Below, one piece after another: positions 20,503-30,866 of a stretch of 64,000 nucleotides of DNA. Within the stretch, counting starts at the first letter, position 1. Every line of letters begins with the position of its first letter. The notes below the pieces were generated by a model that was not told where the DNA came from, made no database searches, and saw nothing but the letters and a program-made list of their open reading frames with translations. This DNA is from Undaria pinnatifida (Eukaryota; Sar; Phaeophyceae; Laminariales; Alariaceae). A program made the translations under genes and the position numbers. Location: positions 2,588,561-2,652,560 of the forward strand of contig JABAKD010000024.1 of assembly GCA_012845835.1 (NCBI GenBank), given 5' to 3'.

Positions 20503-20890
20503 GTGGTTTTCTCGACAACGGTGAGAATGCAAACGCCAAACGATGCGTCTATATTACGGAGATGCACTGTTAGCAGGATGAACAAAAAAAAAGGGGGGGT
20601 TTGACTCAAGTATATTTTGTTGGCCGGTCTTACCAGGTATACAGAGCCTCAATCGAACAGTCGTAGCGGAGGAGAGGTGGCGATGCTTTCCTTTTTGTGA
20701 ATGATTGCATCCGTTTCCAACTCCTAACATGATCCTAGTCTAACTCCAAGTGTTTTGTCCCTATGTCGGGAGTGCAACGCTAAACGGGTTAACAATGGAT
20801 TTCTGTAATATAAACATTCGAAGATATCTTCCCAAAGCCGCCAATTTGGTTGTATGTGCCCCCCGAGTTTGGAGAAAATCGGTCCCGAAT
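20503..20890 (+). repeat. dispersed CTCGACAACGG repeat, copy 2 (split)
   Basis: The first half (TTTTCTCGACAACGGTGAGAATGCAAACGCC) ends at GATGCGTCTA. The second half resumes at AACATTCGAAGATATCTTCCC. The two are separated by a 255-bp insertion at 20554-20808. Confidence 0.7.
20554..20808. mobile_element. 255-bp MITE with TA target duplication
   Basis: Terminal inverted repeats TTACGGAGATGCACTGTTA and (from the right) TTACAGAAATCCATTGTTA agree at about 15 of 19 positions. TA flanks both ends (20552-20553, 20809-20810). The host is the dispersed repeat described above, whose uninterrupted copies elsewhere give the empty site. Tc1/mariner-like by target choice; no transposase. Confidence 0.65.
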
Positions 20891-20960
20891 AAAAAATGAT
20901 CCTCGAGATCGGACCGAATAGGAAACAGCCTGAGATCGAGAATTCAAATATCGTAGAAGC

Positions 20961-21800
20961 TCCTCTTTGCAAGCTGCGTGTAATGCTTCGATCGCGCGTG
21001 TCACGTGGTGTTTTTTTTGCCCTCATGAAGGATGTAGAACGGTGTTCGCCCTGCTCATACCAGAATCAACAGCGCTATGGTCCGTCCGGACAATTTTTCA
21101 TGACGGCATGACCCCCACTTGTTCTCGCTCAATTTTGAGAGTTGCCTCGTGAAACAAAGTTTGCATGAATCGCGGGGTCGATAGGAATCAAAATCCGGTG
21201 AAAAAAAACTACCCCGAACTTGGCCACTTTTTGGCAAAACTACCCCGAAATTACCCCGAAACGGCACATAATTGCGTCGAATTTGACAAATTTACTCCGA
21301 AATCGTACACTGTCGCCCCGTAATCACATGCAGATGCGCTACATCATTACCACCAACAACAGATAGACACCAAGAAATACCAACAAATACCGCCTCCCTG
21401 TGTGTTGCGGTGTGTGTACAGTGTACACCGGCGGAAACTTTGGCGGGCGATATCTCGCTTACATATTTTTTTCTTCAAAAAACAAAAAACACGGGCCAGG
21501 GTGAAGGTCCAATTCGCCCGAATCAAAGGAGTTTTCACGATCTATCGGTCCAATACTTCCCCAAAAAAACATACACTGCGCGCTGTCTGGAGGACCTGTT
21601 ATGCTCTTTTTCTTGATAAGTAACCAGCGAATCCAGAAATTGCATCCGTTATCGTGAGCGCCTCGGTGAGATCTGTTTAAAACCGGCGTCAAAAAAAAAA
21701 GGACCTCACACTCGACCAAATAAAACTATGGAAAATCTCGCAAAATCTGCAGCGATACACATTATTGTCTTTTTTCAACCATTCCACCCCAGTGACGTCA
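20961..21800. other. partial dispersed repeat, then no gene seen
   Basis: 20961-21005 is a partial copy of the ~62-bp family. At 21210-21330 the words ACTACCCCGAA and ATTACCCCGAA recur. No coding sequence recognised. Confidence 0.4.
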
Positions 21801-21807
21801 TTACGAG

Positions 21808-21948
21808 GTCATAAGGGGGCAGTCATCGGTATACAGTACTTCGTATGGGTTAGGGTTAGGGTTGGGGTTGAGGTCATAAGGCAGTCATCGGTATATAGTA
21901 CTTCGTATGGGTTAGGGTTAGGGTTAGGGTTGGGGCTAGGGTTAGTTC
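21808..21948 (+). repeat. interstitial telomere-type TTAGGG motifs in a 66-bp duplication
   Basis: Two units beginning GGTCATAAGG and passing through CAGTACTTCGTATGGGTTAG-like sequence each end in runs of GGGTTA with variants (GGGTTG, GGGGCTA). Only 3-5 hexamers per unit, so an internal relic, not a chromosome end. Confidence 0.75.
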
Positions 21949-21949
21949 A

Positions 21950-22887
21950 ATGGGTGTGAAAACCACAGTAATGTAAGACACCCAAGATCTGGACGAAATC
22001 GCGATTTTCTCGCCGATCGCGAAAAAAAATCTGCTCCGATCGAAACCTCCGGAACAGGATTTTCCAGCGGTGTTTTGATTAGGGCCAGGTGGTACGTCAG
22101 TCAAACGGAATTAATTCCCAAGCGATTTGGGAAAAACATCATTAAATTTGCCCGGACGGACTATACAACATAGTAAGGCCATCTTTTAACCCCTCTGGGA
22201 CTAGGCTCTTCGCAGCCCGCTAGTCGAGCAGCTCGCGCGCGCGCCGAGACTGTCACAAAAAAGTTCGGTCCGCGCAGCAGACGCGGCGTGTTTCTTTGCC
22301 CAAAAATAGACTTCTTGCGTAGAAGTGCAGCCCTCAGCTAAACTCGCACCGCGGCCGTGTCGCCTCCCGGTAACACGCTGGGGACGTCTGTCCTTACACT
22401 AGAAAGGTCCCTCGGCCCTCAGAACATCACCGCTATTGTTCGCTCAATGCAATTTTCACCCTGGTCAGGTGGTCCCACGCCCTGAGAGCAGTCAAAATTC
22501 AGTATGTAAAAATGATCACAAAAAATGATCACTAAATCAGCGTGAAGTGCCCCCGCGGGAATAGCGTACTTCTGTACTTATCTGAAAACGCCCCAGACAG
22601 CCGCGGGCTTGGGAAGGCGTAAGATCTCACAGCTGAGGACCCCAGGCGGCGTGCAGGCTTCATGCGCCTACCGGCGTACCCCTGTAGGCCGAGCCCAGGG
22701 GTGTTGCCAGGTGTGCGTGTGTGCGTGCGTGCGTGGCTGTGCTATACAACGCCCTGCGTTCAAGTCCGGGAATGCATTTTTTAATCCCTGGGCAGAACAA
22801 ACCGGTCTGTCCAGTGAAAAATACGAAAATTGATCATTTTTTATTAACACAAAAACCCCCTTGGAGTCCCAGAAGGGTTAAAATGGT
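21950..22887. other. no gene seen; isolated B-box-like motif
   Basis: GCGTTCAAGTCCGGG at 22757-22771 resembles a pol III B box, preceded by a GTGC microsatellite, but no cloverleaf could be assembled. Otherwise featureless. Confidence 0.4.
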
Positions 22888-22929
22888 GTATCCGAAACAG
22901 AAAATGAGCATGATTTTCGGATGGCAGAA

Positions 22930-23346
22930 TCAGACGGGCAGAATCGGATCGACAAACAGTATAACGAAACCAGAATTTACAGATTGTTTTTTTAACAAAG
23001 TTCTAGCGAAAAATAATCGACAACGGTGATTTCTCGACCACGTACATACTCGCAGTTCGCCGCACCAGAGCATCTCAGCGCACACGCAAATTAAGCTTTC
23101 TATGTAGGTGGGGCGAGGGAAAACACGCCGTGTGCGCTTCACGCGACGAGGGTTGTCTTTCCCCTCGCTCCCGTCGATCTCGTGCATCAACGACATATGT
23201 TGCAGACGGTGGCTGGCTGTCCTCGTCCCCGACAAATACGAGTACGTAGTAGTAGTGTGTGTCGTGTGTTTGGCACATGGTTTAATCGCAACTGCGAGGA
23301 GAGTGGCAAGGCTCTCGTAGTCGTCACCATCACTCTCCGATCCCAT
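22930..23346 (-). CDS. possible first exon, MGSESDGDDYESLATLLAVA
   Basis: The minus strand has an ATG at 23346 followed by an acidic then aliphatic N-terminus (MGSESDGDDYESLATLLAVA) and a downstream basic segment (RRVKRTRRVFPRPT). Beyond the first 20-40 residues the frame is not convincing. Weak: no paralogue or domain. Confidence 0.2.
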   Translation of the reverse strand: MGSESDGDDYESLATLLAVAIKPCAKHTTHTTTTYSYLSGTRTASHRLQHMSLMHEIDGSEGKDNPRRVKRTRRVFPRPTYIESLICVCAEMLWCGELRVCTWSRNHRCRLFFARTLLKKQSVNSGFVILFVDPILPV

Positions 23347-23744
23347 TGGCTCCCAGTGAGGCCCGAGGTATGTGCCAGCGGATTACGGGAAACAGTAGCA
23401 GCAACACTCGTGAGTACGCCTATGCTCCGTGTTGCTTGCTCAGCAGACAGATCGATTTGTCTGATGCGTGTCTTGTGTCTTGTACTACTGCTACTATACA
23501 GCAGTACTACTACTCTGTTTTCGACTTGTTACCACGCTTGTTGCCTTCCATGACATGTGTAAAACCAAATCCGGATTGTGGTGAGATTGGTTTTCTCTGA
23601 CATTTTTAGTCTACTTCCTCATAGGATGCCATTTTCGGATTGGGGTTTCATCAGAAATTGGACCTCTGTTTTCTGCTCGAGGCCCATCCGAAAACGATAG
23701 ATGAAAATGAAAGCCTGAAAAAATCGCCATTTTCGGGTCTTTAA

Positions 23745-25141
23745 GGCCATTTCTTACACAGTCGGATTTGTCAGTCGAAAACGGCCTTTTTCGACTTTCG
23801 ACTGAGTTTTCAGACTGAGGGATCTAGTCGAAAAAAAGTTTTTCGACTGGATCTGTCACTCGAAAAACTCAGCCGAAAAAGTTTTACACCTGTGTTTTGG
23901 ACCTATCGCATCGCTCATCTCACCACAAAACAAACACCTACACGCCCACACACCCATACCAGGTACCACACAGCAGTATCATACAACAGCGCCGACGCTG
24001 CCTTGGCTATCCCTGCCGTTGCTTCTCGCCGCAAGTCAGCGTGGCGCACTCCTAGCTCCGCTCGCCAGCAGCATGTATCACACGACAGCAAACAGTAGCG
24101 CGTGCTATCGATGCCATTTTGCCAACAACGGCTACGCCTGCTGTAGCTTTGCCGGCTCTCGGCTGAGTGCAACGCCACGACCGTAGCTTTGGCGGCTTTC
24201 GGCTAAGCCCAACGCCACCAACGCGCTTGGCCGAAGGTTCGTCGCGCGTGAAGCACGCGTTGCTAGCGAAGAACGCGCGAAGCACAGCTGCCAACCGATT
24301 TCGACTGCCACACAGCAGTACTCCCTCACACAAACCACCTCTAGGAAGAGCACAAAAACTATAAAATCGACTCGACTGACGACAAGAAAAAGGATCAGAG
24401 GAATCCAGTCGAAAAAAACTCCAGTCGAAAACGGCCTTGTTCGACTCAAGCCCAAATCGGGCTTTCTGACGCAGTCGAAAAAGGGCTTTTTCGACTCAAC
24501 TTTTTTCGACTGAGAATTCCGACTGGCGGATCCAGTCGAAAAACTCGACATTTTTGACTGGATCCTCCAGTCGAAAAACTCAGTCGAAAACGTTCTTCAC
24601 GCGTTTTTTGAACCGATCGCATCGCTCATTCCACCACCAAACACACACCCATACCAGGTACCACATTGCAGTATCATACAAGGCGCTGACGCTGGCTTGG
24701 CTATCCCAGCTGTTGCTTCTCGCAGCAAGTCAGCGTGGCGCACTCCTAGTTTTGCTCGCCAGCAGCGTGTATCACACGACGGCAGCAGGGCGCGGTCTCG
24801 ATCCCATGCTGCCAACAACGGCTGCGCCTGCTGTAGCTTTGGCGGCTCTCTGCTGAGTGCAACTTCACGAACGTAGCTTTGGCGGCTTTCGGCTAAGCCC
24901 AAAGCCACCAACTCGCTGGGACGAGGGTTCGTCGAGCCGTTGCTCGCGAAAAAAGCGCGAAGCACAGAGCTGCCAACCGATTTCGACTGCTGTACAGCAG
25001 TACTCCCGCAAACCAACCGCCTCTAGGAAGAGCATAAAAACTATAAAATCGACTCGACTGACGATAAGAAGAAGGACCAGTAGAATCCAGTCGAGAAGGG
25101 CCGTTTTCGACTGGCGGAATCCGACTGCATAAGAAATGGTT
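23745..25141. mobile_element. Harbinger-like non-autonomous element with internal duplication
   Basis: Begins GGCCATTTCTTACACAGTCG and ends ..CCGACTGCATAAGAAATGG plus two degraded bases. The flanks are TAA on the left and TAG on the right. The interior contains two copies of a ~700-bp module (23750-24415 and 24416-25140) rich in CAGTCGAAAA words. The related element at 29116-29866 has one module. Open frames inside follow the repeat and are not conserved. Confidence 0.65.
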
Positions 25142-25405
25142 TAGGATGGCCAAACAGGATTTGAGATCCGGAAACGTTCATTTTCTGTTTCGGATACGCT
25201 ACTATAAGAGATGGCTTTACTAGGGATCTCCGACGCCCAAAAAAAGACGCATCCATTAAGTTTACACAATAGGTTTGGTTTCCAGGTTTTGTTTTCCTCC
25301 GTTTGTACCGGCCCTAAGACCAGCCTACACCAGTACATAAAATCGCCCCGCGCTCCGATACGTATACGAGCATTGGGCCAACATGGCACGAAGTCATGAC
25401 CTAAC

Positions 25406-25610
25406 CTGCCTCGCTCCCATGACTTGCCCCTTGATCATCGTCCACAGAGCAAAAAGCCGGCCGTTTTTCCCCCGAAAGCACGGCAGCCTCGCTTCCCGCA
25501 TCCGTCACTTCAGTAGCAGCAGCAGCAGCATCCTCTAGCGTCTGCCGAGAGATCTCGCCGCTTCCACCATCACCTTCGTCGTCGCACTCGATTTTCACTC
25601 TCGACCCCAT
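25406..25610 (-). CDS. first exon of a VKIE-family gene, copy A
   Basis: Starts at ATG 25610 (MGSRVKIECDDEGDGG), is acidic, contains an alanine-rich LEDAAAAATEV segment, AAVLSGEKRPAFC, and ends HGSEAG at a donor GCAG/GTTAGG. Copy B on the opposite strand (26272-26446) aligns from its ATG to the same donor in the same phase (both exons leave one base of a split codon). This shared start, frame and splice site is good evidence for a genuine first exon. Downstream exons were not found. Family not recognised. Confidence 0.55.
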
Positions 25611-25619
25611 TTTGAATTT

Positions 25620-26271
25620 TTGTTTTGCGCTCGAATCGCCTCTGCCACTGTATCCGACCAGGCGTCTTCTGAAACAGGGTCAGTCCTCACGCCATCAAGT
25701 TATGCACACCACACTACAGGAAGAATCCGTTTTGCACAACTGAGCTAAGAGTTGAGAGTTGAGAGCGCATGTGTGCAGCATGCGAGTTTGCACCCCTGGG
25801 TGGACTGGCATAGTGAGGGTTTCCTTGAATATGTTTTGGGGTTATTTCTGGGTTGTTTCAGTCGAAGGTCGGGGCGATGCAGATATGGCCCCGTGTAGCC
25901 CTGCTGGCCTGTTCTGTGTTGATTCCTTTGTGGGATTTTGCGCACGGATGCTCGCTCATATTTGGCGCTGTTTGTATAGTGAAAGTTGCGTCCCTGGTGT
26001 CGGTTGTTTGTTGCCCTCACTGGCCCCTGACCCCTGAGCCCTGATGAAATAAAGCACGCAAAGAAATCAAGAAACCCTCACTTAGAACACGTTGAACATG
26101 CAACATGCTCGTCTTCCCACACTCCACCTGCTCACATCTCGCATGCTCCTTCTTGTGCTCCAGGAGGTGGTCTTGCATAGCGCGTATAGTGTGCAGCAGT
26201 AACTCGGTAACGTGAGCACTTGTGTAGGACCGGCGATTCGAGGATCTAATCCACTGCACCTGCGACCCACG
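25620..26271. other. spacer between divergent paralogous exons
   Basis: About 660 bp between the two start codons, where promoters for both divergent genes would lie. No TATA-like or other element was convincing. Confidence 0.35.
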
Positions 26272-26446
26272 ATGCCAAATGGTGTTAAAATCGAACTTGG
26301 TCGTGGAGGCAGCGTTGGTATCTTTCTCGAGGACGCTGATGGGGTGGTTGGTGAAGGAGGCAACGCTGCTGTGCTTCCCGAGGAGGAACGGCCTTTCAAT
26401 TGCTTCATGGAAAACTACATCCAGGATCGCCATGAGAGCGAGGCAG
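26272..26446 (+). CDS. first exon of a VKIE-family gene, copy B
   Basis: ATG 26272 opens MPNGVKIELGRGGSVG, then LEDADGVVGEGGNAAVLPEE, ERPFNCFMENYI and DRHESEAG, ending at donor GCAG/GTCAGT. Identities with copy A fall at VKIE, GG, LEDA, AAVL, RP..C and HxSEAG. The 10-residue length difference lies in the acidic-alanine linker. A short third trace (GAGAGCGAGGCAG) occurs at 26644-26656. Confidence 0.5.
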
Positions 26447-26739
26447 GTCAGTCATCATTGCGTCGGTGTTCATGGTTTTGTGTTGGGCGGCTTGTCTTTG
26501 GTGCTACATCAACAGCTCTACATCGTGTACAGACACCTGCAGCGGTACGAGTACTCATGAAGTCTACCAGGTAGACCAGAAGCCTGTAGTCTAGACTACG
26601 AACGCATACAGGATGCGAACGGGGTAAAAAATAAAAACGGCTTGAGAGCGAGGCAGTTCAACAAGTGTTGCACGGATGCTCCCAGTAACGGGGAGTAAGA
26701 TTCGCAGAAAAAAATACTGTACGTACTTCGAAGTACTTC

Positions 26740-26885
26740 GAAGTAGGTGGGACCCTGCGGGTACCTGCCAGAAGCGGATACCCGCCAAATTGTCAAATTT
26801 TAAATTTTGGAACCCGGACCCTACCCTACCCGCGGGTAATGCCAATTTGACGGGTACCTGGGTACACGGGTACCGTAAAATACTG
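26740..26885. repeat. GGGTACC-rich block
   Basis: Words GCGGGTACC, ACGGGTACC and their complements surround TCAAATTTTAAATTTTG near 26793, giving a palindromic block similar in style to the GGGTC element at 15.8 kb. Confidence 0.4.
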
Positions 26886-26913
26886 CGTGTACATATTCTA
26901 TGTACAGTGGGGT

Positions 26914-27672
26914 ACCCTCTATAGTGCGGGTATGTACCAATCCATAGAACCCGCACTATAGCGGGCACCCGCACTATATGAATTCGGGCCTGAATAGTTC
27001 GGGAAGGCGCACTATTGGCGATATCAGTAGTATGAAGTATAGGGTGTAGCCATTAAACGAGACACCTATGAAGGTGGCGCGGTAGTGTACACAACAAGCG
27101 AGGGGTACATAATAAGCCTGCGTTCGTTCGTGGGTGAGACGAGAGCACAACAGCATGTTGCGAGCACTGCGCGACGGCGAAACCACACCCTAGAACTGAT
27201 GATAGCATACTTGATCCACGATTTTGCGCAAGGTATTGTACGCTGAGTACGAAAGCTGTCTCAGTCCGCGTTGTTGTTCCGTTGTGCGTTGAGTCCCCCT
27301 GTCATCATAAAATTGTTCACAGGATAACACTTGTGAGTCAAGAGCTAGACTGCAAAATGAAACCCAAACATGCCAAAGTACGAAACACGCCCGTTCACAT
27401 AACCGAAGGAACACCTTTTCAAAACAACTTTCAACACCCAGAATGCTAGACTCCCCCACAGATGCGGTTTACTGGTGTGTGGCTCTGGTTCAGGCAGAGC
27501 TCGCCTGCTGCACATGGCATCATGTACGTCTCTCCCGTTCTCGTGGACTGTAGGGGTATGCTGCTGCTGCTATGCGGTAGGGGTACTGCTGCAAGTGTGC
27601 GTGTGTGTCGGGAATTGGTGGGTATGACCCGCACTGAGGGGGTGTAACGTCAGTACCCGCACTATAGAGGGT
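26914..27672. mobile_element. interval bounded by a perfect 19-bp inverted repeat
   Basis: ACCCTCTATAGTGCGGGTA at 26914-26932 is the exact reverse complement of 27654-27672. The word CCCGCACTATA also recurs internally (26949, 26967) and outside the right end (27698, 27784, 27800), and once at 34732. Multiple subterminal copies suggest DNA-transposon ends, but orientation and boundaries are ambiguous. Confidence 0.45.
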
Positions 27673-28039
27673 CTGGAGGGGGACCGAACCCGCACTATAC
27701 AGGGATACCTCGAATAGCGCGGCTGCCGCACTATTGAGGGATCTAAGTTGTGCCAAGCGATTTCACCCCCTCTATAGCAGGCACCCGCACTATTCAAACC
27801 GCACTATAGAGGGCACCCCAATGTACATCGTGTACCGGTACTCGCAGCGTTTCGGGGTTACTACTGCAGATTCTCCCGGTGCTTCTAAGTATTTCGAGGT
27901 TTGATGCTGTTTGTAGGTACTCCAAGTTCTTCCAAGTATTTTGAGATTCGATACTCTGGAATACTTAAATTCGAGTACATACCTAAAAGTGGTTGGGGGG
28001 TCTACTGCTGTAGGTCGGGGTTCATAACTGCTGGTACTC

Positions 28040-28225
28040 TTGAGTGCTTGCAGTATTTCAGATGTTTGTACGGCGGGTACTTCTTTGTATTCCGTAGTTT
28101 TTTGTACTGCTCGCACTCCCAGTAATCGCAGTATTTCGACCATCAGCACTGCCCATACACCCAGTACCCTCAGTATACCGGCCTTCAGTACTGGCAATAC
28201 CCCGAGTACTCGCAGTAATATACAC
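28040..28225. repeat. AGTATTTCGG/AGTACT-rich repeat, copy 1
   Basis: GCAGTATTTC.GATGTTTGTAC.GCG.GTACT at 28050 recurs at 28729, followed in both places by runs of CGCAGTATTTCG.CCATCAGTACT. Copies are parallel and about 680 bp apart. Confidence 0.6.
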
Positions 28226-28714
28226 TTCGAAAACTCGAAGAATATTCGGAGTATGAAGTATTCTGGGAGCATATATGCATCGTTGGTCAAGAACGTCGGC
28301 AGGAGAGCCGGTGCTTCTTTTGATGCTCCTTTTCGTGTCAGCGACTGTTAATGCTGCGGTGCGGGCTCAGGCTGAGGTTCCGCCTCCACCTCCGGCTGCG
28401 GTTGTTGCTGCATTTGTGTCTGCCACTGACAGACAGACTGTTGTTGCTGCTGTTGCTCTGGTGAAATCGCTATAAAAGAGGCGCTCTCTCCTCCATCGGC
28501 ACAGCAGTAGGAGCGCCATGCTCGCAGGCTACGCAGCTGCAACTGCACACGGTATATATTTTTCGTTCAACACCAACAGCGCTGAAGGGTGACACTTGTG
28601 TTTCTGATTCCGCCAGTACTGTCACGTCGGTGTTTCGGCGGACAGTGTAACGAAATGATGTGTGCGGTGGCGTGTGCACCTTAGAACGTGTGGTGCACGT
28701 GCCAGCAGTGGGTC

Positions 28715-28930
28715 CTGAATGCTGGCAGTATTTCGGATGTTTGTACTGCGAGTACTGATTTTACTCGGAGTATTGTATTTTTCGTATTATACTCTCAGTA
28801 TTTTGGCAGTCTGTACTGCTCATACTCCCCGTACTCGCAGTATTTCGGCCATCAGTACTGGCAATACTCCGAGCACTCGCAATACCAAATACTTTAGCTC
28901 GAAATACACTGGGAGCATATTTGCAGTGTT
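28715..28930. repeat. AGTATTTCGG/AGTACT-rich repeat, copy 2
   Basis: Second copy of the previous repeat. The following 28928-28975 (TGTTCATGGCTTCGTGTTGG) matches 26466-26515 just after the donor of VKIE copy B. Confidence 0.6.
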
Positions 28931-29115
28931 GCGTCGATGTTCATGGCTTCGTGTTGGGCCTATGGTCTCTGGTGCTACGAGCTGGGCCAGCCCCGTAACG
29001 GGCAATGTTTCCGAAAGCTTTACCGCCACCGCGTTTACGAGCTAGGACTTGAGTTTGGAAGCGCTGACCCTGACAGATGAACATTGCACATGCACAAAAA
29101 GAAAGTAAATTTTAA

Positions 29116-29866
29116 GGCCATTTCTTATGCAGTCGGATTTGTCAGTCGAAAACGGCCTTTTTCGACTGAAGCCCAAATCGGGCTTTCTGACGCAGTCGAA
29201 AAAGAGCTTTTTCGACTCAACTTTTTTCGACTGAGAATTCCGACTGGCGGATCCAGTCGAAAAACTCGACTTTTTCGACCGGATCCTCCAGTCGAAAAAC
29301 TCAGTCGAAAAAAGTTTTACACGTGTTTCTTGAACCGATTCGCATCGCCCATCCCACCACCAAACACACTCACACGGCCACACGGCCACACACCCATACT
29401 AGGTACCACACTGCAGTATCATACAAGGCGCTGACGCTGGCTTGGCTATCCCTGCTGTTGCTTCTCGCAGCAAGTCAGCGTGGCGCATTCTTAGTTCCGC
29501 TCGCCAGCAGCGCGGTCTCGATCCCATTCTGCCAACAACGGGTGCGCCTGCTGTAGCTTTGGCGGCTCTCTGCTGAGTGCAACTCCACGAACGTAGCTTT
29601 GGCGGCTTTTGGCTGAGCCCAAAGCCACCAACTCGCTGGGAGTTCGTCGAGCCGTTGCTCGCGGAGACAGCGCGAAGCACAGCTGCCAACCGATTTCGAC
29701 TGCTGTACAGCAGTACTCCCTCACACCAACCGCCTCTAGGAAGAGCACAAAAACTAAAAAATCAACTCAACTGACGATAAGAAGGACCAGAAGAATCCAG
29801 TCGAAAAAAGTACTGTCGAAAAGGGCCGTTTTCGACTGGCGGAATCCGACTGCATAAGAAATGGCC
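29116..29866. mobile_element. Harbinger-like MITE, 751 bp, TAA target duplication
   Basis: Inverted termini GGCCATTTCTTATGCAGTCG and its complement extend about 45 bp inward through CAGTCGAAAACGGCC. TAA flanks both ends (29113-29115, 29867-29869), the trinucleotide target typical of PIF/Harbinger. It closely matches each module of 23745-25141. Non-coding. Confidence 0.75.
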
Positions 29867-29869
29867 TAA

Positions 29870-30537
29870 GGGATTTTTTTCCGACTCGATCTCTCCCATA
29901 TATGAGATATCCGCGAAAACTCAAAGGCTCAAACTTTTCCACACTAAATACGTGTAAAAATCGTCGTTCCCGAAGGTAAAATTCGGTGGAGACCATGCTG
30001 AACGAAGACTCTAGAAGAACATCGATTTGAGCTTCATTGCTCAATTCGCCACCCATCAAAATATATTACCAAACTCGATTCCATATATAAGTCAAGTGTT
30101 TTCGACAAAGAACGGAGAAAATGGCATTTCTGCGATGCCCCGCTCAATTTTACGGTTTTCGCTTTGATATTTTAACCTCGTATTTAGACCGCACGTGCAA
30201 ACGAACTGAAAAACCGGCCTTTAAAAACAAAACGAAGACGAGTTCTGGTCGCTTTTGTACTTTTTCGGATCGTTATTTCGTTATTTCGACCAAAACAAAT
30301 TTCTCGGACAAACACAAAAACCTAAAACGGCCGGCTTTCAGTTTGTGGGTTGGTCCGTGATCAACATCATGTGCAAAATCACGCCCAAATACGTAAAATT
30401 AAGCGGGGCATGGGCAACCTACTTCTCTGGCACTGACTTGGCTGGCCCAGCTCGAAGCAGCAGTAGAGGACACCTCGTAGTAAGAAATAAAAAACAGGGT
30501 ACTGCTGTAAAAGAAAGACAGACTGATATTTGATGGA
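29870..30537. other. no gene seen
   Basis: AT-rich sequence. Nothing recognisable. Confidence 0.4.
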
Positions 30538-30650
30538 AAAAAAAAAGTCCGGGAGCCGTTGTACTGAAGTTAGTATAGAACGCACCCTGTCCCAAATAAG
30601 AAAGCCAGCCTGGGATGGTATTACTGCTGTTTCTTATCAGGTGTCGTATA
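30538..30650. repeat. dispersed repeat shared with 14296-14400
   Basis: GGGAGCCGTTGTACTGAAGT, TAGTATAGAACG and CAGCCTG follow the same order as at 14.3 kb. Confidence 0.6.
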
Positions 30651-30656
30651 CTCTAC

Positions 30657-30705
30657 AAGGGCTCCGCTCCGCAGGCGGCTGACGCCGCCCGCTACGCTCG
30701 CGCGA
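30657..30705. repeat. GC-rich hairpin shared with 43895-43945
   Basis: CAAGGGCTCCGC, GGCGGCTGACGCCGCC and GCTACGC appear here, and their reverse complement appears at 43903-43940 with the same spacing. Confidence 0.6.
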
Positions 30706-30798
30706 GGAAGAATACAACAAAATGTGAAACGGGCAGACGGGCAGAAAAAAGGGGGCCAATGATTTGGTGCAACTCGAATCTTGATAATGCCAAGAGGT

Positions 30799-30866
30799 AC
30801 TTGTGCTGTGCTGTGTTGTGTTGTGCTGTATTGTGTTGTGCGGTGCTGTGTTGTGCTCTACTGTGT
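30799..30866. repeat. TGTGCTGTGT-type microsatellite
   Basis: (TGTGY)n for about 70 bp. A complementary-sense GCACA/GCACG array lies at 31062-31128 and again at 33362-33425. Confidence 0.8.

Larger units (their letters stand above)
22888..25197. mobile_element. 2.3-kb interval bounded by a perfect 20-bp inverted repeat
   Basis: GTATCCGAAACAGAAAATGA at 22888-22907 is repeated exactly in reverse complement at 25178-25197. The interval contains the Harbinger-like element 23745-25141. It may be a larger element carrying a nested insertion. No target duplication was seen. Confidence 0.4.

Noticed and set aside
21808..21948. True telomere
   Set aside because: Only a few variant hexamers, with unique sequence on both sides.
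22690..22780. tRNA gene from the GCGTTCAAGTCCGGG motif
   Set aside because: Only the T-arm resembles a tRNA; upstream is a GTGC microsatellite.
23892..25132. Several 80-140 codon frames in both strands
   Set aside because: They lie inside the Harbinger-like element and are repeated with frame changes between its modules.
28275..28475. Signal peptide followed by a P/A-rich secreted peptide
   Set aside because: A hydrophobic frame exists (LLLMLLFVSATVNAAV) but there is no paralogue, splice support or clear stop context, and it lies among AGTATT repeats.
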